From CAZLRH01 sp964562015 (GTDB taxonomy: Bacteria; Verrucomicrobiota; Verrucomicrobiia; Opitutales; JABDGR01): 64,000 nt of DNA. Each line of letters opens with the position of its first letter. Within the stretch, counting starts at the first letter, position 1. Shown here one piece after another: positions 1 to 11,873 of this stretch. Below the pieces are notes generated by a model, which saw only the letters and a list, made by a program, of their open reading frames with translations, was not told the origin of the DNA and did not search any database. The position numbers were made by a program, and so were the translations under genes. The DNA is taken from NCBI GenBank assembly GCA_964562015.1, contig CAZLRH010000009.1:62001-126000 (forward strand). Direction: 5' to 3'.

Positions 1-1
1 G

Positions 2-1270
2 AATTATTGGCGGCAGCCGGGCACGCGTGGGCTCGACCTGTGGATCATGTCGGCGGTGCTGCTGGCGAATTGCCGCTACGAATCGCTGCTCTACGTGGGT
101 GTGGCGCCGGTTTTGGTGCTGGCGAAATGGCTGCGGGAAAAAGAGGTGACCTTCAGTTGGTGTGTGACGGCGCTGCCGGTCTTCGCGCTGTTGCCTCTAC
201 TGTGCAATCAAGTATTTGCCAGCGAAGACAGCTTTTACCAAACGACGCCGGAGAATTTCCTGAATCCGCGGCACATCCCGGACAATATCAACCATGCCCT
301 GCGGTTTCTTTTCCTGCCCGGCTTGGAACTGAATAATTCAGTGCTTTTGTCGGTGGTCGGGGTGTTGGCCTTGGGCTGGGCGTTGTTCAATGTCCTGCGG
401 CATTGGCGGACCACTTGGCGCGCATCAGGACTGCAAACACCGCTTTTGTTGCTGGTGGCCGCCGTTTTGGTAAATGTTTTCATCGCCCTGAATCTGGCGT
501 GGGGCCATTGGGACGAACCGATGGTCTCGCGCTTTTCGCTTCCACTGAGTTTGGTGTTCGTCTGGTGCGTCATGTACGCCGCGGCTGCTTGGGTGAACCG
601 GGGGCGGAGGCTGCCGGGCTGCTGGCTGATTGGGCTGGGAGTTTGGGCGGTCGCGGCCTCCGCGCCCGTTTCCTCCTGGGCGTTCGCGACAGGCGAGTCC
701 GAGGCGTACCAGACTTTCCGCTGGGCGCGGCAATACATGCAGGACCACGGCGGCGATGATGTGTTGATCGCCTCGCGTTCGACCTTGATGTTCACCTTAT
801 ACGGCCAGCCGAGTGTTTCCATCGGCAAGGTCAATGTCGCGCCGCAAAAAGTGGCGAATCTGACTAAATTGGGGCTATATCGTGAAGTCTGGGCCATTCA
901 GGAATACATGATCAACCGGAAGTTGAATGCCTGGGTCGAGCTGCAATCGGCCCGGCTGGATCAGCGCCTGACGCTGGAGCCCATCATCGAATATCCCCTG
1001 AGCCCGACGATTCGCGTGCGCATCAGCCGGGTCACGGGCTTCGATCCGACGAAACCGGCCGGCACGGTCCTGCTCGGCGGCGAAGTGGGCACCGCCGCGG
1101 CGACTTTGCCCAACGTAGCAGGCGGGATTTATCAACGCGAGGCCCAAACGAACACGGAGCGGGTGCTCACTGCGCGCAAAGAGGGCGAGCCCGCCGCCGT
1201 GCAGTCCGTGCAGGAAATCCCGGAAGACTACTCCGACCTCCGGGAGATGATCATCCGGCAGTTGCCGTAA
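2..1270 (+). CDS. Polytopic membrane protein, GT-C glycosyltransferase-like (5' truncated by window edge)
   Basis: The reading frame is open from base 2, so the gene starts outside the window; 422 residues are visible. It is a paralogue of the complete gene at 2742-4643: the LDL...LLA.CRYESLL segment, the NFL..RHIPDN/NFLDLSHAPDN segment and the short acidic C-terminus ending in QLP/QYP all correspond. About six hydrophobic segments are visible in the first 220 residues, followed by a soluble C-terminal domain of about 200 residues. This is the shape of integral-membrane GT-C enzymes that use polyprenyl-phosphate sugars, but the catalytic N-terminal loop lies outside the window, so activity is inferred only from the paralogue. 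It is followed after 21 bp by a methyltransferase-GT2 fusion and then by the paralogue, all on one strand, which suggests a surface-glycan operon. Confidence 0.75.
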   Translation, partial: NYWRQPGTRGLDLWIMSAVLLANCRYESLLYVGVAPVLVLAKWLREKEVTFSWCVTALPVFALLPLLCNQVFASEDSFYQTTPENFLNPRHIPDNINHALRFLFLPGLELNNSVLLSVVGVLALGWALFNVLRHWRTTWRASGLQTPLLLLVAAVLVNVFIALNLAWGHWDEPMVSRFSLPLSLVFVWCVMYAAAAWVNRGRRLPGCWLIGLGVWAVAASAPVSSWAFATGESEAYQTFRWARQYMQDHGGDDVLIASRSTLMFTLYGQPSVSIGKVNVAPQKVANLTKLGLYREVWAIQEYMINRKLNAWVELQSARLDQRLTLEPIIEYPLSPTIRVRISRVTGFDPTKPAGTVLLGGEVGTAAATLPNVAGGIYQREAQTNTERVLTARKEGEPAAVQSVQEIPEDYSDLREMIIRQLP

Positions 1271-1291
1271 ACTTTTGATTTTATCTCGTCC

Positions 1292-2731
1292 ATGCCCATG
1301 AAAAGCACGTCCTTGCCTGTTCCCGCCGACCCTCCGGCCGGGAGGGCCGCGCCGGGCACGAGCTTTGCGTACCGTTTTCAAGCGGGCTTTCGCCGGCAGA
1401 TTGCGCGGCTGCATGCGCGTTATATTCCGCCGGGCGAACGCGTGCTGGAATGGGGTTGCGGGGTGGGTGACCTCCTGGCGGCCTTGCGCCCGGGCACCGG
1501 GCTGGGTCTTGATGCCGACCCCGCCAACGTCGCCGCAGCCCGCGCGCGCCACGCCGACGCGGGTTGCGAATTTCGCGAAGGGCGCCTGCCGGACACAACG
1601 GTGGAAGGCCAATGGGACCATGTCGTCCTCAACTACCTGCCGGGTTATTTGCATGACGTGCAAAGAGCGTTTACCGCCTTGCTGGCGAACAGCCACCCGC
1701 GCACGCGCCTGTACGTCACCTCGCTCAACCACATCTGGATGCCGGCGATCAAGGCCGCGGCGTCGTTTGGCGGAGTGGTGAAGCGCGATTACTGGAACTG
1801 GCTCTCGCGCGGCGACTTGGTGAACTTGCTCGAACTGGCGGGTTGGGAAGTGGTGATTGCGCGCGGCGAGCAATGGCTGCCGTTCGAGGTGCCGCTACTT
1901 GAACCATTTTGCAATCGCTTCCTCGCGCGCCTGCCGGGTTTGCACGCGCTGGGCATGACAGTCTTTATCGTGGCGCGTCCGCGGGTGCGGCTGGCGGCGG
2001 AGGCCGAGACGAGTCTTTCAGTGGTGGTGCCGGTACGCAACGAGTCCGGCAACATCCAGCCGGCGCTCGACCGCATTCCCAAGCTCGGCCGCGCCACCGA
2101 AGTCATCTTTGTCGAGGGCCACAGCAAGGACGACACCTGGGAGGTCTTGCAGCGCACGGTGGCGGAATACCGCGGCCCGCTGCAAATTAAAATCACCCGG
2201 CAGCCGGGCAAGGGAAAATGGGACGCCGTGCGCCATGGCTTTACCCACGCCACCGGCGATTTGCTCGTCATTCAGGACGGCGATTTGACCGCGCCGCCGG
2301 AGGACTTGCCGAAATTTTTTGCGGCGGTGTGCGACGGCACGGCGGAATTCGCCAACGGCAGCCGTCTGGTCTACCCGATGGAAGACGAGGCGATGCAGTT
2401 TCTCAACATGCTCGGCAACCATTTCTTTGCCACCGCGTTGAGCTTCGTGCTGGGACAGCCGATCAAGGACAGCCTGTGCGGCACCAAAATGCTCGCGCGG
2501 CGCGACTACGAACGCCTGTTGCGGCGCTTGCCCGAGTTGGGCGAGTTCGATCCCTTCGGCGATTTCAACCTGCTGTTTGGCGCGGCGGCCTTTCTCGCGT
2601 TGCGCCTGCGTGACCTCCCGGTGCGTTATCAAAACCGTTCTTATGGAAAAACCAATATTTCGCGCTGGAAGCACGGCTGGCTGTTGTTGCGCATGACGGT
2701 CTTCGGTCTGCGCAAAGTTCGCTTCCGCTGA
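1292..2731 (+). CDS. SAM methyltransferase fused to family 2 glycosyltransferase
   Basis: This 479-residue protein has two complete domains. Residues about 30-230 form a class I SAM-dependent methyltransferase, with the motif I glycine loop VLEWGCGVGDLL at 51-62 and the acidic LGLDAD after it. Residues about 241-470 form a GT2 (GT-A fold) domain starting LSVVVPVRNESGNI, with the nucleotide/metal motif QDGDLTAPPEDL at about 328-339 in place of the usual DxD. The GT2 part resembles dolichyl-phosphate-mannose-synthase-type enzymes, which make polyprenyl-phosphate sugars. That fits its place between two GT-C-like membrane proteins, which would use such donors. The first domain could modify the sugar or the lipid carrier. 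The substrate cannot be read from sequence. The gene lies 21 bp after the previous one and 10 bp before the next, so co-transcription is likely. Confidence 0.85.
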   Translation: MPMKSTSLPVPADPPAGRAAPGTSFAYRFQAGFRRQIARLHARYIPPGERVLEWGCGVGDLLAALRPGTGLGLDADPANVAAARARHADAGCEFREGRLPDTTVEGQWDHVVLNYLPGYLHDVQRAFTALLANSHPRTRLYVTSLNHIWMPAIKAAASFGGVVKRDYWNWLSRGDLVNLLELAGWEVVIARGEQWLPFEVPLLEPFCNRFLARLPGLHALGMTVFIVARPRVRLAAEAETSLSVVVPVRNESGNIQPALDRIPKLGRATEVIFVEGHSKDDTWEVLQRTVAEYRGPLQIKITRQPGKGKWDAVRHGFTHATGDLLVIQDGDLTAPPEDLPKFFAAVCDGTAEFANGSRLVYPMEDEAMQFLNMLGNHFFATALSFVLGQPIKDSLCGTKMLARRDYERLLRRLPELGEFDPFGDFNLLFGAAAFLALRLRDLPVRYQNRSYGKTNISRWKHGWLLLRMTVFGLRKVRFR

Positions 2732-2741
2732 CGTTTATCGC

Positions 2742-4643
2742 ATGAGCAACCTTTTTTCCTGGTGGTCCACCACGACGACGACCGCGCGCCGCCAACTGGC
2801 GGTGGCCGTGGCCTGCGGCATCGTGGTGTTGCTGTGGCGGTATGTCCTTTGCCCAGCGGCTTGGGCAACGGTTTTCGTGCAGCGCGGCGGCTGGTATGTG
2901 GAATTGGTGACGTATGTGGTGTTCGTCATTTTTGTCGTCCGGGCGCTGCGTAAGGCGTGGCGTGGCTGGACGGGCTTGTGGACCCATCGCTGGGGCCTCG
3001 CGGCGATTGCCTTGGTCACCGTCGTCCTGCAAGTGCACGAGCCGCACGAATACAAAGTGCTTTACGACGAATACATGCTCGGGGGCGTGGCGCATAACAT
3101 GCACTTCCTGCGGCAGGCGGCGATGCCGGAGCGCATGCATTATGTGAATGGCCGCCTTTATCCCCAGGGCGCCATCGTGGACAAGCGGCCGCTGGCGTTT
3201 CCCTTTTTGGTGGCAACCATGCACGACCTGACGGGTTACCGCCCGGGCAACGTCTGGTTCGTCAACGGCGTGCTCGCGGCGGTTTTGCTGGGTCTGGTTT
3301 ATACGACGGGTTTGGTATGGGCGGGACCGCGGGTGGGCATCACGGGCGTTTTGCTCATGGCCGGCCTGCCCTTGCTCGCGCAAAACGCGACCGGCGCCGG
3401 CTTCGACCTTTTGAATATGGTCTTGCTCGCGGCGGTTTTTCTGACTGCCGTCCAGTATCTCGCGGCACCCGAGGCAGAGGGACTGGACCTCGTCGTGTTC
3501 ACGGCCATTTTGCTCGCCAGCGTGCGTTATGAGTCACTGCTGTTTCTGCTCGCACTGCCGGTGCTCGCGCTCCTGCGTTGGCGGAGTGACGGCGCGGCGC
3601 GCTTGACCTGGTGGACGGCCTGCTCGCCGCTGTTTCTCGTGCTGCCGCTGGCCTCGCAACAAGTGTATTTTGCCAACGATTATTTTTTCCAGACGAGCCG
3701 GAGCAATTTCCTCGATTTGAGTCACGCGCCCGACAACGTGGCCCACGCGCTGTACTTTTTGTTTCAGTGGGGCCATGACCAACCGAACTCGCTGCTCTTA
3801 TCGGCGGTGGGCGTGGTGGCGCTGGTGATGGCCGTCGTGGTGCTCGGACGGGAAGCGGCCACCTCCAAAGTTTGGTCAGTCGCGGATAAGGCGTTTCTGA
3901 TTTTCCTGCCGCTCGTGCTGCTGAATACCGCGCTGCTGATGGGCCTCGATTGGGGCCGGTGGGACGACCCGAGCATTTCCCGTTACGCGCTGCCGTTTTT
4001 GCTGGGGCTCACGTGGTGCGCGCTCTGGCTTTTGTCGCGCTGGAAAAAACCGCGGCCGCCGCCGTGGTGGATTCCCGGGCTGGCGGCAGTTTACGCCTAC
4101 GGTCTGGCCGTGCCCAACATGGCCGAGGCGCAGGCCACGCATAATTTGTACCCGCGCGAAATGCACGCCTGGGCGGAAAACTGGCTCGAGACCCACGCCG
4201 GCCCCAATACCCTCGCCGTCGCGGCTTCGCCCTTGCCGTTCATTGTTTACCGGCGCGCGGGCATCAGCCTGGAGGAGGCGAACAAGCATCCTGAAAAATT
4301 GAAAAACGCCGTGGATCTCGGGATGTACCACGACATTTATATTTTGCAGCCGTTAAAACTCAATCCGACCACGGGGAAATTTGAGCCCGAAGCGGAAGAA
4401 CGAGTTAACCCCGAAACCGGTGTTGTGGAAAAAATTAACACCTGGAAATTGCATCCAGGGATTCAAACCGAGGTCGTGGCCGAAACCCGCCTGCACACCG
4501 CCCTGCTCGGCCGCATTCTGCGCGTGACCGGTTTCAATCCCGACTGGAAAACGTCGCCGACGCCGGAATTGCCCTCGCCGGTCATCCCGGCCCTGGTGGA
4601 CAAGGAAATGCTCCAGGACTTTATGCTGAAACAGTATCCGTGA
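2742..4643 (+). CDS. Polytopic membrane protein, probable GT-C/ArnT-like glycosyltransferase
   Basis: This complete 633-residue paralogue of the truncated first gene has about 10-11 hydrophobic helices. After the first two helices comes an extracytoplasmic loop with KVLYDEYMLGG; an acidic pair at this position is typical of GT-C glycosyltransferases of the PMT/ArnT group. Further on are FPFLVATMHDLTGYRPGN and RYESLLFLLALPVL, and then a soluble C-terminal region from about residue 460. By analogy it would transfer a sugar from a polyprenyl-phosphate donor to a periplasmic acceptor; this is inference from topology and motif, not a family match I can compute. It is the last gene of the three-gene plus-strand unit and ends 16 bp from the convergent metH stop. 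Confidence 0.75.
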   Translation: MSNLFSWWSTTTTTARRQLAVAVACGIVVLLWRYVLCPAAWATVFVQRGGWYVELVTYVVFVIFVVRALRKAWRGWTGLWTHRWGLAAIALVTVVLQVHEPHEYKVLYDEYMLGGVAHNMHFLRQAAMPERMHYVNGRLYPQGAIVDKRPLAFPFLVATMHDLTGYRPGNVWFVNGVLAAVLLGLVYTTGLVWAGPRVGITGVLLMAGLPLLAQNATGAGFDLLNMVLLAAVFLTAVQYLAAPEAEGLDLVVFTAILLASVRYESLLFLLALPVLALLRWRSDGAARLTWWTACSPLFLVLPLASQQVYFANDYFFQTSRSNFLDLSHAPDNVAHALYFLFQWGHDQPNSLLLSAVGVVALVMAVVVLGREAATSKVWSVADKAFLIFLPLVLLNTALLMGLDWGRWDDPSISRYALPFLLGLTWCALWLLSRWKKPRPPPWWIPGLAAVYAYGLAVPNMAEAQATHNLYPREMHAWAENWLETHAGPNTLAVAASPLPFIVYRRAGISLEEANKHPEKLKNAVDLGMYHDIYILQPLKLNPTTGKFEPEAEERVNPETGVVEKINTWKLHPGIQTEVVAETRLHTALLGRILRVTGFNPDWKTSPTPELPSPVIPALVDKEMLQDFMLKQYP

Positions 4644-4659
4644 GGAGTGTTTCGTGGGC

Positions 4660-8409
<3,750 letters not shown>

Positions 8410-8420
8410 GATCTAGATTA

Positions 8421-8452
8421 ACGTATCAACCTATCTTGATGCGTTGATATGT
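8421..8452. promoter_or_regulatory. Inverted repeat upstream of metH, candidate operator
   Basis: ACGTATCAAC (8421-8430), 12 nt, then GTTGATATGT (8443-8452) forms an inverted repeat with 9 of 10 positions paired. The spacer contains a further half-site, CTTGAT (8435-8440). It lies 11-43 nt upstream of the metH start codon, a normal place for a repressor site overlapping promoter or leader. ATATCAA/TTGATAT-like palindromes suit ArsR-family dimers, and an ArsR-methyltransferase fusion is encoded at 37457-38389; linking the two is inference. A simple hairpin leader is the alternative. Confidence 0.5.
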
Positions 8453-8719
8453 CAAGGAATAGATGAGTTAAAAGTATAGGGTGAAAAGTTAAAAAATGAA
8501 GGATGAGCCAGAACGGAGCCGGGAGGAAGGAAGAAGACAAACGAAAGAAGCTAAAGAAACTACCACGAAGTCCGCGAAGAGCGCGAAGAGGAGCAAGCAG
8601 AGAAGAAATTAATCGCTGATTTTAGGAAGCAATACCGGAATGACCTGGAACGTCTGGCTTTGTTCGGGATTCTACATTTTGCATTCTACATTTTGCCTTT
8701 CCTCCTTCATCCTTGCTTC
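8453..8719. other. Spacer between metH and rsmG with purine-rich short repeats
   Basis: No gene is seen here. The stretch is built of short-period repeats: a GGTGAAAAGTTAAAAAATG word near 8477-8500 that recurs at 9914-9950 and 53730-53765, a CGAAGnnCGCGAAGAG run near 8564-8590 of the same kind as the arms at 19671 and 19798, and a tandem of CATTCTACATTTTG-like words at 8672-8705. An open frame through the last of these extends rsmG artificially by 20 codons. Confidence 0.6.
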
Positions 8720-9382
8720 GTGGATCCCTACGCCCAACTGCCCCTCCCCGACGCCGCGCGCCCGCGGCTGGCCGAATTGGCGGCGCTTTTGCGCGAGTGG
8801 AATGCGAAACTGAACCTGGTCTCGCGCACGGACATCGAGAACCTGGAGCAGCGGCATATCGCGCCCTGCCTGGCGCCGCTCAAGTTCCTCAAACTCGCGC
8901 CGGGCGCCACGGTGCTCGACGTCGGCACGGGCGGCGGGCTGCCGGGGTTGCCGCTGGCGATTTGCTATCCGGAGGCGAAATTCCTGCTGGTGGATTCCAC
9001 CGCCAAGAAAATTCGCGCGGTGACGGACATCGCCCAACGCCTCGGGCTGACCAATGTCGAAGCCCGGCCCGTGCGCGCGGAGACGCTCACGGGACATTTT
9101 GATTTTGTGCTCGGGCGGGCGGTGACGGCCCTGCCGCTTTTTGTTTCCTGGATCAAGGCCCGCTTGCGGCCCGGCGCCCAGCATTCGCTGGCGAACGGCG
9201 TCCTCATCTGGAAGGGCGGCGATTTGACGGCGGAACTGGCGGATCTCGGCGTCGAGCCCCGGCAGCGATTTTTTCTCGAGGGCTTTTTTCAAGACGAGTA
9301 TTTTAAGGAGAAGTACATCCTGCACTTTGCCGCGGAGGATTTGGCGCGCGCCCGGCCGCCCCGCCCGCCGGCCCAACCATGA
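8720..9382 (+). CDS. rsmG: 16S rRNA (guanine-N7) methyltransferase RsmG
   Basis: RsmG methylates N7 of G527 of 16S rRNA in the 530 loop. The SAM motif VLDVGTGGGLPGLPLA and the following LVDSTAKKIRAV are diagnostic, as are the N-terminal LNLVSRTD and the RAVTALP segment. I place the start at the GTG of 8720, giving 220 residues, because the 20 codons upstream are encoded by an intergenic repeat and do not look like RsmG. Its stop overlaps the start of the next gene by 4 nt (ATGA), so the two are translationally coupled. In many bacteria this gene sits with gidA/parAB; here it does not. Confidence 0.95.
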   Translation: MDPYAQLPLPDAARPRLAELAALLREWNAKLNLVSRTDIENLEQRHIAPCLAPLKFLKLAPGATVLDVGTGGGLPGLPLAICYPEAKFLLVDSTAKKIRAVTDIAQRLGLTNVEARPVRAETLTGHFDFVLGRAVTALPLFVSWIKARLRPGAQHSLANGVLIWKGGDLTAELADLGVEPRQRFFLEGFFQDEYFKEKYILHFAAEDLARARPPRPPAQP

Positions 9383-9963
9383 GCGCCGCTCCCATGACCC
9401 TCGCCCTGCGCCTCAAAAAATTCCTTGGCCAGGCGCCGCGGATTGATCCGACCGCCTATGTCGCGCCGCAGGCGACGGTGCTGGGGGCTGTGCGCCTCGG
9501 GCCGCGCTCTTCCGTGTGGCCGGCGTGCGTGCTGCGCGGCGACATCAATTTTATCGAAGTCGGGGAGGGCACGAACATCCAGGACGGCACGGTGGTGCAC
9601 CTCGCCGATGATTTTCCGGTCGTCATCGGCCGGCATGTGACCATCGGGCACTCCGCCGTGATTCACGCCTGCACGCTGGAGGACGAATGCCTCATCGGCA
9701 TGAATGCGACCATTCTCGATGGCGCGGTGATCGGCGCGCAGTCCATCGTCGGCGCCGGAGCGCTGGTGACCAAGGGCACGAAAATACCACCCGGCTCGCT
9801 GGTGCTCGGCGCGCCGGCGAAAGTCGTGCGGGCGCTGAGCGCGGCAGAACGGGCGGCGTTAAAGGAATCGGCGGAGAAATATGTGGAGGTGGCGGAGGCG
9901 CATCGGAAGGTCGGTGAAAAGTATAAGGTAAAAGGTGAAAAGGAAAGCGGCGGTGCAAGGTGA
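9379..9963 (+). CDS. Gamma-carbonic anhydrase-like hexapeptide-repeat protein (YrdA/PaaY type)
   Basis: This 194-residue protein is mostly a left-handed beta-helix, with hexapeptide turns from about residue 15 to 150 (VAPQATVLGAVRLGPRSSVW onward). The metal-binding histidines of gamma-carbonic anhydrase homologues are present in GTVVHL and in GHSAVIHACT. It ends with the family's typical PPGSLVLGAPAKVVR followed by a helix. Such proteins are trimers binding a metal between subunits; the reaction of this subgroup is often untested. The last 15 residues, rich in Lys, Glu and Gly, and the stop codon are encoded by an A/G-rich intergenic repeat (9914-9963), so the tail was probably acquired. Start codon overlaps the rsmG stop. 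Confidence 0.9.
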   Translation: MSAAPMTLALRLKKFLGQAPRIDPTAYVAPQATVLGAVRLGPRSSVWPACVLRGDINFIEVGEGTNIQDGTVVHLADDFPVVIGRHVTIGHSAVIHACTLEDECLIGMNATILDGAVIGAQSIVGAGALVTKGTKIPPGSLVLGAPAKVVRALSAAERAALKESAEKYVEVAEAHRKVGEKYKVKGEKESGGAR

Positions 9964-10040
9964 AACGGCAAACTGCGGTGCAAGTAAAGGGTAGGGCGCG
10001 GCCTCCGGACGCGCCTAGCGGCTTGGAGCATGAACTTGTG

Positions 10041-10301
10041 ATGGAAACCTCAAACCAGAATCAGGGTCCCGTTAACCCTATCTCGCACTGGATGCGCGAG
10101 GTGGCGGGCCTGGGCGCGGACGCCGTGGTCGAGGTCCGCGAGGAAGCGCATTGCCCGGACCCCTCCTGCCCCCTGCGCCGCACCGTCATTTTTTGGACCG
10201 ATGCCGCCGGGCACAAACATCGCACGGTCGTGGTGAAACCGCTGGTTTATGTGCGCCGGGAGGATGTAGTCAGGGCCATGCGGTTGGTGGCGCGCAGTTG
10301 A
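10041..10301 (+). CDS. Small conserved hypothetical protein with CPDPxCP motif
   Basis: This 86-residue soluble protein begins METSNQNQGP if the ATG at 10041 is used; an open frame extends upstream to 9960, but that part is repeat-derived and non-conserved-looking. The core VREEAHCPDPSCPLRRTVIFW followed by a charged KHRTVVVKPLVYVRREDV resembles a family of small proteins with an E.xC.dP.CPP..T pattern that occur beside COG0523/CobW GTPases or nitrate-assimilation genes in other phyla. No such partner is here, and the function is unknown. Two cysteines in CPDPSC could bind a metal. It is convergent with the MazG-like gene, one base apart. Confidence 0.7.
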   Translation: METSNQNQGPVNPISHWMREVAGLGADAVVEVREEAHCPDPSCPLRRTVIFWTDAAGHKHRTVVVKPLVYVRREDVVRAMRLVARS

Positions 10302-10302
10302 T

Positions 10303-10632
10303 TCATAAACTCTTCATTTTTGCAGCAATGGACTTCTCCAATTCATTCATAGTCCTCATAAATGCCGCTTCGATATTTAGGTCATACATTTTCGATAGAA
10401 CGAGCAACGACCAAAGGCAGTCCGAGATTTCATGGGCGAGCTTATCATCAACATCGTTAATTTCACGGATGTTGCTTTTCGCCAAGACCAGCTTCATCAA
10501 ATCACCGACGTCACCCACCAATCCGAGTGCTAATTCCTCTTTCGTCCAGCTTCGGCCATATTTCTTCAACTCAAATTCAGCATAGTGCTGGCGAATTTCC
10601 ATCGCCCGTTCGATCAGTTTTTGAGTGTCCAT
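10303..10632 (-). CDS. MazG-like nucleotide pyrophosphohydrolase
   Basis: This 109-residue all-alpha protein has the size of single-domain MazG-like/dUTPase-superfamily enzymes. The segments ELALGLVGDVGDLMKLV and DKLAHEISDCLWSLLVLS place acidic residues in the ExxD...ExxD arrangement that binds magnesium, although the first is VGDVGDL rather than EExGEL. It would hydrolyse a (d)NTP or related nucleotide to the monophosphate and PPi; substrate unknown. It precedes a NUDIX gene on the same strand (40 bp apart), so two nucleotide-cleaning enzymes form one unit. Base composition of this pair is clearly lower in GC than the neighbours, which suggests recent acquisition. Confidence 0.8.
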   Translation of the reverse strand: MDTQKLIERAMEIRQHYAEFELKKYGRSWTKEELALGLVGDVGDLMKLVLAKSNIREINDVDDKLAHEISDCLWSLLVLSKMYDLNIEAAFMRTMNELEKSIAAKMKSL

Positions 10633-10671
10633 AAAGGTGGGGCAACGCGTCGCGACTGCCAGGCAAGGATT

Positions 10672-11145
10672 TTAATTGATGACTGGGGCAGCGGGCCACT
10701 TAAATGCGTCCAGAATGCGCTCTCGATGGTTTGGAATGATGTCAAGTGCCGCCAATTCAGTCTGCGCAAAAAAACCGACGTCCGTCGCCTCCTCTGAGGT
10801 CTGCGGGAGTATTTCGTGTGTCTCTACTAGAAACAAGGCACAGACAATTTGTCGCTTGTTGCCATCGGGGAAAACCACGAGCCAGTCCCGCGAGGAGTAA
10901 AGAGCGATGAATGCTGTAACTTTGCCGGTGAGGCCAACTTCTTCTTTCAGTTCGCGCAGGCAGGCTTCCTGCAAATTTTCACCCGGTTCCATTTTCCCAC
11001 CGGGCAGACACCATTGGCCGTTGTCGGAGCGTCGCATCAAGAGCAGGCGCTTTTTCGAATCGAAGACGGCTGCACACGCACCGACGGAAATGTCCCCTTC
11101 GCGGCCAATCCTTTCTCCGTGCATAATTTTGGTTTTCTTAGGCAT
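10672..11145 (-). CDS. NUDIX hydrolase
   Basis: This 157-residue protein contains a complete Nudix box: GGKMEPGENLQEACLRELKEE followed by VGL, matching Gx5Ex7REUxEExGU. The N-terminal half, VGACAAVFDSKKRLLLMRRSDNGQWCLPGG, resembles MutT/ADP-ribose pyrophosphatase-type enzymes. The substrate is a nucleoside diphosphate linked to some moiety; which one cannot be told. It is transcribed toward the MazG-like gene and both have lower GC than the flanking rsmG and def genes. The product ends AAPVIN at 10672. Confidence 0.9.
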   Translation of the reverse strand: MPKKTKIMHGERIGREGDISVGACAAVFDSKKRLLLMRRSDNGQWCLPGGKMEPGENLQEACLRELKEEVGLTGKVTAFIALYSSRDWLVVFPDGNKRQIVCALFLVETHEILPQTSEEATDVGFFAQTELAALDIIPNHRERILDAFKWPAAPVIN

Positions 11146-11165
11146 CGGAGAAAAACTCAGAGATA

Positions 11166-11753
11166 TTATTTTGCGATACTTTTCCCCGCCTTCAACGCCA
11201 ACTGGGTCTGCTTCTTGAGGGCTCTGAGTTCGCCGTCGATTTCCGCGAGGCGTTTGGCGTCCATGCGGTCGATGAAGAGCACGCCTTCGACGTGGTCGTA
11301 CTCGTGCTGGATGACGCGCGCAAACAGGCCGCTGGTTTCCAGCACATGGGGCTGGCCCTGCAAATCCTGGTAGCGCATCCGTATCGCGAAAGGCCGGGTG
11401 ACCGCGCCGCGGAGGTCGGGAAAGGAGAGGCAGCCTTCGTCCACGGCCTTCGTTTCGCGGGTGGTGTATTCGACTTCGGGATTGATGACCGCGAGCGGGA
11501 AGAGGAGAGCCGGGGGAATGGGTTTGCCGTCGAAGAGGACGGGGTCGGCCTCGGCGGTGCGGCCCTGCAAATCGACCACGAACACGCGCACGGCCCGGTC
11601 CACCTGCTGGGCGGCCAGGCCGATGCCTTCGCCGGCCACCATGGTTTCAAACATGTCGCGCACGAACGCGCCGAGGGCGGCGTCGAATTTCTCGACCGTC
11701 GCGCCGCGCTGGCGGAGGACGGGCTCGCCGTAGTGGGTGATTCTTAAAACCAT
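11166..11753 (-). CDS. def: Peptide deformylase
   Basis: Removes the formyl group from the N-terminal methionine of nascent proteins. All three motifs are present: motif 1 GIGLAAQQV (Gln instead of the second usual P/G variant), motif 2 EGCLSFP with the metal-binding Cys, and motif 3 QHEYDHVEG with the two metal-binding His and the catalytic Glu. I start at the ATG at 11753 (MVLRITHYGEPVLRQ), giving 195 residues. The frame runs 14 codons further upstream, but those codons come from the AAAATTG tandem at 11773-11800. No fmt gene is adjacent. It lies 20 bp downstream of the NUDIX start on the same strand. Confidence 0.96.
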   Translation of the reverse strand: MVLRITHYGEPVLRQRGATVEKFDAALGAFVRDMFETMVAGEGIGLAAQQVDRAVRVFVVDLQGRTAEADPVLFDGKPIPPALLFPLAVINPEVEYTTRETKAVDEGCLSFPDLRGAVTRPFAIRMRYQDLQGQPHVLETSGLFARVIQHEYDHVEGVLFIDRMDAKRLAEIDGELRALKKQTQLALKAGKSIAK

Positions 11754-11772
11754 GGAGCCTGAATGATAATGC

Positions 11773-11801
11773 AAAATTGAAAATTGAAAATTCAAAATTG
11801 C
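11773..11801. repeat. AT-rich 7-nt tandem (AAAATTG-like) upstream of def
   Basis: About four near-copies of AAAATTG/AAAATTC in a row. It provides the spurious 14-codon extension of def and is one of several short-period spacer repeats of the window. Confidence 0.7.
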
Positions 11802-11873
11802 GTCGAAACAAGCTCACGGAACGAAGGGCGTGAGGCAACTGGAAAGAAGGAAGGGAGGAAAAGAGGGGAGGAG

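Noticed and set aside
8410..8720. SAM or cobalamin riboswitch before metH
   Set aside because: No room for a long leader with conserved B12-box or SAM-I core; only a short inverted repeat was found.
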